A stretch of DNA of 46,537 nucleotides from Bacteroidales bacterium (GTDB lineage: Bacteria > Bacteroidota > Bacteroidia > Bacteroidales > DTGW01). Shown here piece by piece: positions 36,687 to 43,729 of the stretch. The stretch is from positions 1 to 46,537 of the forward strand of contig JAOAFU010000166.1 of NCBI GenBank assembly GCA_026416115.1, read 5' to 3'. Each line of letters opens with the position of its first letter. The stretch's first letter is position 1. Below the pieces are notes generated by a model, which was not told the origin of the DNA, made no database searches, and was given only the letters and a program-made list of their open reading frames with translations. Both the position numbers and the translations under genes were made by a program.

Positions 36687-37586
36687 ATGACGTGGGAAGA
36701 AGCTTGTCGTGATTTTCTTACATACTTAAAATTAGAACGTTCGTTATCCCAGCACTCGATTGAAGCATACGAAGATGACCTATTTAAGCTTAAGCAATTT
36801 GCCAAAGAAGAGCTCAAAAAGAAACCCGAACAAATTGAGCACGAAGATATCCAGCAATTTATCAATTGGCTCGAAACATTGAATGTAAGCGCCCGTTCAC
36901 AGGCAAGGATTATTTCGGGCATACGTAGTTTTTACAAGTATCTGTTAATAGATAACAAAATAGATACCAACCCAACAACACTTATCGAAATGCCCAATCT
37001 CGCCCGAAAACTCCCAACAGTCCTCTCTGTTGAAGAAATCGATCTTCTTCTTTCGGCAATTGATTTGAGCCAACCTCATGGTCGAAGAAATAAAGCTATG
37101 CTCGAAACCCTATACTCATGTGGATTAAGGGTAAGCGAACTTGTAGATTTAAAGATAAGCCATTTGCACTTCGACAAAGGATATATAAGGGTTATTGGGA
37201 AAGGGAATAAAGAAAGGCTTGTTCCTATAAGCAATAAAGCAATTAAAGAAATAGAGAATTATCTACCCGATAGGAATAGCATGCTTTCAATAATTCCGCG
37301 TGAGCACGAAGATATCTTATTCCTTAATCAACATGGGAGAAAACTAACCCGCGTTATGGTTTTTACAATTATTAAAGAGTTAGCTAACAAAGTTGGACTA
37401 AAGAAAAAAATAAGTCCCCACACATTCCGTCACTCATTTGCCACTCATCTAGTTGAAGGGGGAGCCGACCTGAGAGCAGTGCAAGAAATGTTGGGTCACG
37501 AAAGCATTATTACAACCGAAATATACACCCACCTCGACAGCGAGTATTTAAGAGATACCATCCTTCGTTTTCACCCACGCAGTTAA
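36687..37586 (+). CDS. xerD: Site-specific tyrosine recombinase XerD
   Basis: A 299-residue tyrosine recombinase that resolves chromosome dimers with XerC at dif. The SAM-like N-terminal core-binding domain covers 1-105. The catalytic set is complete: Arg148 (SCGLRVSEL), Lys172 (GKGNKER), His245 and Arg248 (PHTFRHSFATHL), His271 (LGHESI) and the nucleophile Tyr280 (TEIYTH). Length and end (YLRDTILRFHPRS) fit the XerC/D housekeeping enzymes rather than phage or transposon integrases. No attachment site is visible next to it. Confidence 0.92.
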   Translation: MTWEEACRDFLTYLKLERSLSQHSIEAYEDDLFKLKQFAKEELKKKPEQIEHEDIQQFINWLETLNVSARSQARIISGIRSFYKYLLIDNKIDTNPTTLIEMPNLARKLPTVLSVEEIDLLLSAIDLSQPHGRRNKAMLETLYSCGLRVSELVDLKISHLHFDKGYIRVIGKGNKERLVPISNKAIKEIENYLPDRNSMLSIIPREHEDILFLNQHGRKLTRVMVFTIIKELANKVGLKKKISPHTFRHSFATHLVEGGADLRAVQEMLGHESIITTEIYTHLDSEYLRDTILRFHPRS

Positions 37587-37588
37587 AA

Positions 37589-37622
37589 AAAGTGCCCGAC
37601 AATTTAAGCTGCCAGGCACTTT
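37589..37622. terminator. Bidirectional terminator between xerD and the glutamate-synthase-like gene
   Basis: An 8-bp stem AAAGTGCC/GGCACTTT with an 18-nt loop lies 2 bp past the xerD stop. The plus-strand tail is TTATTAATA, and the minus strand ends in TTTTT, so it can work both ways. Confidence 0.75.
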
Positions 37623-37642
37623 ATTAATAAATAATACTCCTT

Positions 37643-39274
37643 TTACCAATTAAGAATTTTTTTTGCTTCAGCATCCAAGGCTTCGGTCATAAATGGAATA
37701 CCGGTTACCTCTTCAGTTTCGCGGTTTGCTGACATTAAGTCGCTGCGATCGATTGAGGAAATATTGAACTTACGGGCACCCGCCATAAACTGCTGTAAAC
37801 CGCACTTTAGCTTATCAGCATATGTATACATAGCAATTGCACCGAAAGGAATATTATCCATCTCATCAGCACCAACTTTGGCTTTTACTTCCTCCCAACC
37901 GGCAAATATTTCTTCTGGATATTTTCCAACAGCCGTTACCGATGGAGGCAATTCGTCCCAATGCCCATTAAGCTCAGCCTTTTTTTCGGGTTTGAAAACA
38001 CCTTCAATGTTACTACCAAGAAAACCGGGAATCATAGGAGCTCGTCCCATACAAACAATCTTGGTATAAGGAGCAGCCAAAGCTATCGCTTTAAAGATAT
38101 GATCTTCGCGAGCAAAACCACCTGCAAGTGAAATATCGGGAACATACTTACCTTTCTCCTCGAGAATTTTACAATATTCATATGTTTTAGCATGCAAAGC
38201 TAAAGAAGGAACACCCCAATGCTGCATCATATTCCAGGGGCTCATACCAGTACCTCCACCAGCACCGTCGATTGTGAGTAAATCGAGTTTAGCATCAGAG
38301 GCACATTTAATGGCCAAAGCTAAAGCTTCGTTGCCATACGCACCAGTTTTTAAAGTGATGCGTTTGTATCCTAGCTTACGCAAATAGGCAATCGAATCCA
38401 TAAATGAACGATAAACCTCTTCGGCCGAGGAGAGATCGGTACCTCCCAATCGACTATGACGAGCAAAAGAAGTTATAGCACGTGCTTTATAAGCGGCTTC
38501 AACCTTCGGATCGTAAGGATCGGGATCGACCAAATATCCACGATCTTTAAGAAAACGAGCATAATCGATGCTTTCAACTTGTATCTCTCCACCTATATCT
38601 TTGGCACCCTGTCCCCATTTTAGTTCCAAAATTACCTTATCGCCATACTTATTGATAATAAATTCGGCAACCCCATTTCGGGTATCCTCAACATTCATTT
38701 GAACAATAATAGCTCCATATCCATCGAAGTAACGAAGAAATACTTCGATACGTCTCTCAAGTTCGGGAGCCGATGTAATCTTACCCTGCGACATGACAGA
38801 CTTTTTATCGACCCCAACTACATTTTCGCCAACTACAATAGGAATTCCGCATAGAGCAGCACCAACTGCAAACGAATTCCAATATTTTGCTGCAATGAAG
38901 GTCGAACCTAATGCACCTGTCATAATGGGTATTCGACATTTGGTCTTAACTTCGTTACCAAATTCGGTCTCGACATTTACATTGGTGAACAAACAATAAT
39001 CGGGACTATTATCCTTTGCCCCATGAGCACCATAGGCATAGCCTTGAATTCGTAAAGCATGATAACCTATCCCAAGCGATGTCACATGATTTGCGCCCGC
39101 AGTTATGTCACCAAAATTGCGAGGATATAGCAATTTTCGCCCCACCAGCGAAGACATCCATGTTTCGCAAGTGCCTTTACACGAAGACAAACAAAGGGTA
39201 CATAACCCCGATTCTGCCGGAACGCCACGATTTACCGTTCCAATGGCATCGTTGTTTTTAAGCCATGAAATCAT
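37643..39274 (-). CDS. FMN-binding glutamate-synthase-related protein (archaeal-type GltB domain)
   Basis: A 543-residue flavoprotein resembling the central FMN/synthase domain of glutamate synthase: NFGDITAGANHVTSLGIG, GALGSTFIAAKYWNSFAVGAALCGIPIVVGENVVGV, VILELKWGQGAKDIGGEIQVESI, ITLKTGAYGNEALALAIKCASDAKLDLLTIDGAGGGTGMSPWNMMQHWG, VPSLALHAKTYEYC, and ISLAGGFAREDHIFKAIALAA. The glutaminase domain of bacterial GltB is absent. The N-terminus has four closely spaced cysteines (CTLCLSSCKGTC, 25-36), suggesting an iron-sulfur site. It has an unusually strong Shine-Dalgarno, no TAnnTTTG element, and an operator-like repeat upstream. True activity as glutamate synthase is unproved. Confidence 0.85.
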   Translation of the reverse strand: MISWLKNNDAIGTVNRGVPAESGLCTLCLSSCKGTCETWMSSLVGRKLLYPRNFGDITAGANHVTSLGIGYHALRIQGYAYGAHGAKDNSPDYCLFTNVNVETEFGNEVKTKCRIPIMTGALGSTFIAAKYWNSFAVGAALCGIPIVVGENVVGVDKKSVMSQGKITSAPELERRIEVFLRYFDGYGAIIVQMNVEDTRNGVAEFIINKYGDKVILELKWGQGAKDIGGEIQVESIDYARFLKDRGYLVDPDPYDPKVEAAYKARAITSFARHSRLGGTDLSSAEEVYRSFMDSIAYLRKLGYKRITLKTGAYGNEALALAIKCASDAKLDLLTIDGAGGGTGMSPWNMMQHWGVPSLALHAKTYEYCKILEEKGKYVPDISLAGGFAREDHIFKAIALAAPYTKIVCMGRAPMIPGFLGSNIEGVFKPEKKAELNGHWDELPPSVTAVGKYPEEIFAGWEEVKAKVGADEMDNIPFGAIAMYTYADKLKCGLQQFMAGARKFNISSIDRSDLMSANRETEEVTGIPFMTEALDAEAKKILNW

Positions 39275-39279
39275 AATTT

Positions 39280-39288
39280 CCTCCTTTT
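39280..39288 (-). promoter_or_regulatory. Strong Shine-Dalgarno AAAAGGAGG for the glutamate-synthase-like gene
   Basis: The minus strand reads AAAAGGAGG-AAATT-ATG: a full match to the anti-SD core with 5-nt spacing. Most other genes in this window lack any SD, so this one stands out. Confidence 0.75.
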
Positions 39289-39320
39289 CTTGTTGTAAAA
39301 TACCCAGCTAATATAAATAA

Positions 39321-39357
39321 ATATTTTTGAATAATATTTGAATAAATATTCAAAAAT
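39321..39357. promoter_or_regulatory. Operator-like triple repeat upstream of the glutamate-synthase-like gene
   Basis: ATTTTTGAATA (39323-39333) and TATTCAAAAAT (39347-39357) form a perfect 11-bp inverted repeat, and the loop between holds a third, direct half-site ATATTTGAATA (39334-39344). It lies 47-83 bp before the ATG, where a regulator could bind. No regulator gene is adjacent. Confidence 0.5.
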
Positions 39358-39490
39358 CTATCTATTAATTCCTTATCATGATTCAATTATTCAACATTTC
39401 TAAAGATTTTAAATAAGCGCTGTTTTAAAGCGAAACTTATTTTTGCTTTATAAAAAAAACAAAAAATATCCAATTTCCATTATATAAAGC

Positions 39491-39498
39491 TATCTTTG
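39491..39498 (+). promoter_or_regulatory. -7 promoter element TATCTTTG for the DUF1573 gene
   Basis: A perfect TAnnTTTG match 59 nt before the ATG at 39558; no convincing -33 box. Confidence 0.5.
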
Positions 39499-39557
39499 TA
39501 GGAAGTTTTACAAAAATAGGAGCTATATTAATAAGATTCTTCAAACTGTCAATAAAA

Positions 39558-39965
39558 ATGAGGACATACTTAGTATTCTTTCTGGGGCTCTTTGCAATGA
39601 TCGTACTGAGCTGTTCGTACGCAAAAAGTGGTGATAAAAAAGCAGGCAAAATGGTATTTGCAGAGACAGAACATGACTTTGGAACAATAGCGGAAGGTAG
39701 CGCAGCGGAATTTGCATTTGTATTCCGAAATGTTGGAAACGAACCCTTGATAATCAGCAACGTACAAACTTCGTGTGGTTGCACTGTACCAGCCTGGAGT
39801 CAAGAGCCTGTAAAAAAACACGAACAAGGAGTGGTAAAAGTACAATATAATACCCGTATTTTAGGCAGTTTCAAAAAAACCATTCACGTTCATTCTAACG
39901 CTGCGAATTCTCCTATTACCTTAACCATTAAAGGGACTGTTGTGCCTAATAAAACAGAAAACTGA
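39558..39965 (+). CDS. DUF1573 lipoprotein
   Basis: A 135-residue protein with a lipoprotein-type signal (MRTYLVFFLGLFAMIVLSC, Cys19). The mature part is a single Ig-like DUF1573 domain: FAETEHDFGTIAEGSAAEFAFVFRNVGNEPLIISNVQTSCGCTVPAW, then VVKVQYNTRILGSFKKTIHVHSNAANSPITLTIKGTV. The TSCGCT motif is the family hallmark. The role is unknown. The aminotransferase gene follows after 26 bp, so they are probably co-transcribed from the TATCTTTG promoter. Confidence 0.9.
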   Translation: MRTYLVFFLGLFAMIVLSCSYAKSGDKKAGKMVFAETEHDFGTIAEGSAAEFAFVFRNVGNEPLIISNVQTSCGCTVPAWSQEPVKKHEQGVVKVQYNTRILGSFKKTIHVHSNAANSPITLTIKGTVVPNKTEN

Positions 39966-39991
39966 AGAAAATTTTTTAAATCGTCAGAACA

Positions 39992-41221
39992 ATGCCTAAA
40001 ATATCTCAAAGGGGCTTACGGATGCCCCAATCACCTATTCGGAAACTTGTACCCTATGCCGAAGAAGCTAAGCGAAAAGGCATAAAAGTTTACCATTTAA
40101 ATATTGGTCAACCCGATATACCTACAGCGCCGCTTATGCTCGAAGCAATAAAAAACTATAATGTCAAAGTGGTGGAATATAGCCACTCGGCTGGTAATGA
40201 ATCGTATCGACGCAAATTGGCCGATTATTACAAACGATTGAACATAAATGTCGATTACACCGATATCATGATAACCACCGGTGGATCTGAAGCAATAAAT
40301 TTTGCATTTTTAAGTACAATGGACGAAGGAGATGAGGTGATTATTCCAGAACCTTTTTATGCCAATTACAATAGTTTTGCCTCGGCTGCTGGCATTGATG
40401 TAGTTCCAGTAACTTCCTCTATTCAAAATGGTTTTTCACTTCCACCAATTGAAGAATTTGAGAAGGTTATTACGGCCCGAACCCGAGGAATTATGTTAAG
40501 TAATCCCAATAATCCCACTGGGTGTCTATACACTAAAGACGACTTACAAGAACTGAAACGTATTATTCAAAAATACGACCTGTATTTGTTCGCCGACGAA
40601 GTATACAGAGAATTTTGCTACACCAGTGAAAAGTTCTATTCGGTAATGGAACTGGAGGGTATCGAAGAAAATACCATACTTATCGATTCCGTTTCGAAGC
40701 GTTACAGTGCTTGTGGAGTAAGAATTGGTGCACTAGTTACCCGCAACAAAAATGTTATTAGTACCGCCATGCGATATGCAATGGCCCGCCTTAGTCCTCC
40801 CTCTTTTGGCCAGATTGCTGGCGAAGCCGCTATCGACACCCCAGCCGAATATTTTGAAACAGCATACAACGAATATTTACAACGCCGAAATTATCTGGTC
40901 GAACGTTTAAACAAAATGAAAGGCGTGTTTTGTCCACTACCCAAAGGTGCTTTTTATACAATAGCTCATCTGCCTGTTGATGATGCTGAAAAATTTGCAA
41001 CATGGCTTTTAAAAGATTTTAATTATAATGGTCAGACCGTGATGTTGGCCCCAGCAAGTGGTTTTTACGCAACTCCAGGTTTAGGAAAAACTGAGGTTCG
41101 GATTGCATATGTTCTAAATATCGAAGATCTAAGTCACGCACTTGATTGTATTGAAGAAGGATTAAAAGTTTACCCAGGAACTCTAATCCGGCACTCGAAA
41201 CCTGTAGCACTTTCTGTATAG
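39992..41221 (+). CDS. PLP-dependent aminotransferase (class I, aspartate aminotransferase-like)
   Basis: A 409-residue fold-type I aminotransferase. Visible motifs: LNIGQPDIPTAPLMLEAI, the PLP-phosphate/ring segment TTGGSEAINFAF, NPNNPTG, the ring-stacking ADEVYREFCY, the Schiff-base Lys236 in SVSKRYSACGVRIGALVT, and a substrate Arg near VRIAYVLNIEDL. The substrate could be aspartate, but several related amino-acid aminotransferases share these features. Downstream of the DUF1573 gene; the next gene has its own promoter. Confidence 0.92.
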   Translation: MPKISQRGLRMPQSPIRKLVPYAEEAKRKGIKVYHLNIGQPDIPTAPLMLEAIKNYNVKVVEYSHSAGNESYRRKLADYYKRLNINVDYTDIMITTGGSEAINFAFLSTMDEGDEVIIPEPFYANYNSFASAAGIDVVPVTSSIQNGFSLPPIEEFEKVITARTRGIMLSNPNNPTGCLYTKDDLQELKRIIQKYDLYLFADEVYREFCYTSEKFYSVMELEGIEENTILIDSVSKRYSACGVRIGALVTRNKNVISTAMRYAMARLSPPSFGQIAGEAAIDTPAEYFETAYNEYLQRRNYLVERLNKMKGVFCPLPKGAFYTIAHLPVDDAEKFATWLLKDFNYNGQTVMLAPASGFYATPGLGKTEVRIAYVLNIEDLSHALDCIEEGLKVYPGTLIRHSKPVALSV

Positions 41222-41257
41222 TTTTTCCAGTGCTATAGCTTTTTATTTCATTTTTAT

Positions 41258-41265
41258 TATCTTTG
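41258..41265 (+). promoter_or_regulatory. -7 promoter element TATCTTTG for the LPP20-like gene
   Basis: A perfect TAnnTTTG match 41 nt before the ATG at 41307. Confidence 0.5.
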
Positions 41266-41306
41266 TTTAAGATAAGCGTTCGGTCTGTAAATTTCAAACT
41301 AAGAAA

Positions 41307-41849
41307 ATGAAATTGAAATATTCTCTTATAGCAATAATCATCACTGCTACCCTAACCTCGTTTGAAAATAAACCTAAAGAAATTGATATCCCTTGCAAGA
41401 AAGAAGGATTATCCGATAGCCAACATTTTCGAGCTAGCGGATCGGCTAAAAGCCGCGACATGGCAAGTGCAAAAGACAAATCCCTTTTAATTGCCAAACA
41501 AACACTTGCCTCGTTAATTAATTCAACTATTCAATCGGTATCCAATAACTACACTAGCAGTACTTCTGAAAAAAATAGTTTCAAGGAAATATTTGAAACC
41601 ATAATCCGCGAAACTGTAAACCAGCAGTTAAAAAATGTTAGCATAACCTGTCAAAAGGTTAATCAAACCAAAGAAGGCTATGAGGTTTTTACAGCCGTTG
41701 AAATGTCTAAAATCAAGCTCATCGATGCTATTAGCACCTCTATAGGCAGCGATGAAAGTCTTAAAAGCAGCTTCGACGAACAAAAATTTCGTGACATTTT
41801 CGAAGCTGAAATGAAAAATATTTCGAATGAATTGGAAATGAAACAGTAA
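41307..41849 (+). CDS. LPP20-like secreted protein of unknown function
   Basis: A 180-residue protein with a signal peptide (about 1-18, MKLKYSLIAIIITATLTS). The mature part is one alpha/beta domain: the segment FRASGSAKSRDMASAKDKSLLIAKQTLASLINSTIQSV has the G-x-(A/G)-S...A...A..A...L pattern of LPP20-family outer-membrane-associated proteins, followed by YEVFTAVEMSKIKLIDAI and a charged C-terminus. Similarity is weak by eye. No lipobox Cys is present; a Cys at 29 is not in lipobox context. Function unknown. It is convergent with the receiver gene. Confidence 0.65.
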   Translation: MKLKYSLIAIIITATLTSFENKPKEIDIPCKKEGLSDSQHFRASGSAKSRDMASAKDKSLLIAKQTLASLINSTIQSVSNNYTSSTSEKNSFKEIFETIIRETVNQQLKNVSITCQKVNQTKEGYEVFTAVEMSKIKLIDAISTSIGSDESLKSSFDEQKFRDIFEAEMKNISNELEMKQ

Positions 41850-41898
41850 GTTACACCTCCACTCTTAAATAAATTGAAAAAAATAAAGAACCGATAAG

Positions 41899-42285
41899 CT
41901 ATACCAACGTATTTTCGAAAATCTTCTTTAGAATTTGGGGATTAATATCTTCTTTAATAATATAATTTCTAGCACCAGCTTCAAGCATCTGCATGACATA
42001 CTGCATCTCTTTGTGAAAAGATAATGCAATAATTATAATAAACCTGTTCTGCTCTGTAGCAAGTCGCGTTGCTTCAATACCATTCATATCGGGCATTTCT
42101 ATATCCATAAATACCATATCGACGTGCCGGTGTTTGATTATTTCAATAGCTTCTAAGCCGGAACTGGCTTCCAGAATACTTTCGATCCCCTCGGGGTTTG
42201 ATTGTTCGAGCATATACCTCAATGCCTCACGGAAATGTTGGTTATCATCAACAAGCAAGATATGATATTTTTTTTGTGGAAGCAT
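41899..42285 (-). CDS. Stand-alone response-regulator receiver protein
   Basis: A 128-residue CheY-like protein consisting of one receiver domain. The acid pocket is Asp13-Asp14 (LVDDNQHFREAL), the phospho-acceptor Asp61 is in MVFMDIEMPDMNG, the conserved Thr/Ser is Ser89 (ALSF) and the Lys is Lys111 (NYIIKED). There is no output domain, so it must act by protein contact or in a phosphorelay. It lies 102 bp downstream of a NarL-type regulator on the same strand; the promoter-like GATATTTG ahead of it has one mismatch to TAnnTTTG. Confidence 0.88.
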   Translation of the reverse strand: MLPQKKYHILLVDDNQHFREALRYMLEQSNPEGIESILEASSGLEAIEIIKHRHVDMVFMDIEMPDMNGIEATRLATEQNRFIIIIALSFHKEMQYVMQMLEAGARNYIIKEDINPQILKKIFENTLV

Positions 42286-42387
42286 AGGTGGAATTCATTT
42301 TATCGGTAAACAAATATCTTTTATAGTTTCGAAAAAAAAATGAGGAAAATCACCCATTTTTGAAAAATTATTTTTAAAAAAGAGTAT

Positions 42388-43032
42388 TTACTCAAGATGA
42401 ATAAGGTTATTTTTAATAGCGAAAATAGCCAAACTAATCGAGTTAGAAGAGTTAGTTTTTTCAAGCAAACTGGCTCTGTGTCGTTCTACTGTTCGATGAC
42501 TTATATGTAATGCCTCTGAAATTTGCATAGTGGAATACCCTTTACAGATATATTCCAGTACTTCTCTCTCTCGTCTCGATAATTTTATTGTTGGAGCTTC
42601 GTTTCTGTCACGAATAAGCTTAAGTAAGAGCTCTTGCGAAAAATAATTTTTTCCACTCAAAACCGACTTGATAGCTTCCTTTAATTCACTGGCATCACAA
42701 TCCTTAAGAATAAATCCCTTCACTCCAATTTCAATCATCGAGTTATAGTAAGCATCATCGCCAAACATCGATAAAACCAAAATTTTCAAATCAGGATACT
42801 TTTCAAGAGCTATTTTCGATGCATCGACGCCATTCATACCTGGCATGCTAATATCCATCAAAACTAAATCGGGAACTATGTACTGAAGTAATTCAAGAAA
42901 TTCTTTTCCATCAGAAGCTTCTCCTACAACCTCAATTTCCCCGCTTTCCTGAAGGATATATTTTAGACCATCCCTAAATAGCTTGTGATCATCGACAATA
43001 AATATTTGGGGTTTTCTTTTGGGGACTGTCAT
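42388..43032 (-). CDS. NarL/FixJ-family response regulator with LuxR HTH
   Basis: A 214-residue protein: a receiver domain (Asp14/Asp15 in FIVDDHKLFRDGL, Asp60 in LVLMDISMPGMNG, SMFGDDAYY, Lys in GFILKDCDA) at 8-125, and a LuxR-type HTH at about 148-205 (LSRREREVLEYICKGYSTMQISEALHISHRTVERHRASLLEKT). Phosphorylation should promote dimerisation and DNA binding. No histidine kinase is encoded beside it apart from the hybrid kinase beyond the tRNA, which normally carries its own regulator, so the cognate kinase is unknown. Confidence 0.93.
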   Translation of the reverse strand: MTVPKRKPQIFIVDDHKLFRDGLKYILQESGEIEVVGEASDGKEFLELLQYIVPDLVLMDISMPGMNGVDASKIALEKYPDLKILVLSMFGDDAYYNSMIEIGVKGFILKDCDASELKEAIKSVLSGKNYFSQELLLKLIRDRNEAPTIKLSRREREVLEYICKGYSTMQISEALHISHRTVERHRASLLEKTNSSNSISLAIFAIKNNLIHLE

Positions 43033-43051
43033 AGATCTATATTTGTTAATT

Positions 43052-43083
43052 CAAATATAAAAATTTTAGTACAACAACACAAG
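43052..43083 (-). promoter_or_regulatory. Promoter for the NarL-type regulator gene (CTTG-N20-TATATTTG)
   Basis: On the minus strand -7 TATATTTG (43052-43059) lies 19 nt before the ATG and CTTG (43080-43083) is 20 nt further upstream. Confidence 0.6.
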
Positions 43084-43130
43084 GGGATTTGTAACGAATG
43101 TATTTTGTTGATAATATTTTTAGGAAGGTG

Positions 43131-43204
43131 TGGAGGATAAGGGAATCGAACCCTTGACCTTTTGCATGCCATGCAAACGCTCTAGCCAACTGAGCTAATC
43201 CCCC
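43131..43204 (-). tRNA. tRNA-Ala (anticodon GGC)
   Basis: The minus strand reads GGGGGATTAGCTCAGTTGG...GGTTCGAATCCC...CTCCA over 74 nt. The acceptor stem pairs GGGGGAT with ATCCTCC (one G-U), the D-arm is AGCTCAGTTGGCTAGAGC, the anticodon stem-loop is TTTGC-ATGGCAT-GCAAA giving anticodon GGC, and the T-arm is AAGGG-TTCGAAT-CCCTT. The 3' CCA is not encoded. It reads alanine GCC and GCU codons. A near-perfect promoter lies just upstream. Confidence 0.97.
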
Positions 43205-43217
43205 GGCTTTTGCCCTG

Positions 43218-43248
43218 CAAAAGTAGAAAAAAGAATATTTTTTGCAAA
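43218..43248 (-). promoter_or_regulatory. Consensus promoter for tRNA-Ala (TTTG-N19-TACTTTTG)
   Basis: On the minus strand a perfect -33 TTTG (43245-43248) and -7 TACTTTTG (43218-43225) are spaced by 19 nt, ending 14 nt before the tRNA 5' end. This is the best promoter match in the window. Confidence 0.85.
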
Positions 43249-43729
43249 AAATAATTCAACTTTTATGTTTCTTTTATCACAATAGAAAATAATAAGCAAG
43301 TTACGACCTCCCCATACAGGCAGTTTAAAAAATTATTGCCAATAAACCATAAGGCGTTCCAAAATTTATTGAAACATTCTCTCAAATTAAATTTAATACT
43401 GCTAAGAAGAAGATAGAAAATTTGGAGTTTGTAAATTTTAAATTATAACCTGCACGCATGCGATTCTATTGAGAAAATTTTAAAAACCCAAGAACAAAAA
43501 TCTAACTTCTCAAAAACTAATAATAAGCTTATTCTATTTTGTTTTCCTAATCAATACTCGCACAATTTTATTTAATATGCAATAGCTAATTTTTCGAAGT
43601 TTACTATTCTCATTAAGTTTTTCTTACTTTTGTTACAGGTTTCTTACTTTCAATTAGAAAAGACACCTATGCTAAATTTAAAAAAATGTTGTTATTTTGA
43701 GACTTCGAAATTTGATTGGAACAAAACAT
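43249..43729. other. About 480-bp AT-rich region between tRNA-Ala and the hybrid kinase
   Basis: Apart from the kinase promoter element near the right end, I see no coding frame, structural RNA or clear hairpin. The stretch is strongly AT-rich with several A-runs, and could hold regulatory sites for the divergent tRNA and kinase. Confidence 0.5.
43625..43632 (+). promoter_or_regulatory. -7 promoter element TACTTTTG for the hybrid histidine kinase gene
   Basis: A perfect TAnnTTTG match about 98 nt before the proposed ATG at 43730; this implies a leader of roughly 90 nt. Confidence 0.5.

Noticed and set aside
36687-37586. xerD considered as a mobile-element integrase
   Set aside because: The sequence fits housekeeping XerD, and no attachment repeats, tRNA target or cargo genes are nearby.
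39437-39784. Minus-strand open frame opposite the DUF1573 gene
   Set aside because: Overlaps the DUF1573 CDS and its promoter; composition is low-quality and no motif is visible.
43131-43204. tRNA-Ala considered as an integration site for an island
   Set aside because: No integrase gene and no repeated tRNA end were seen in the flanking sequence.
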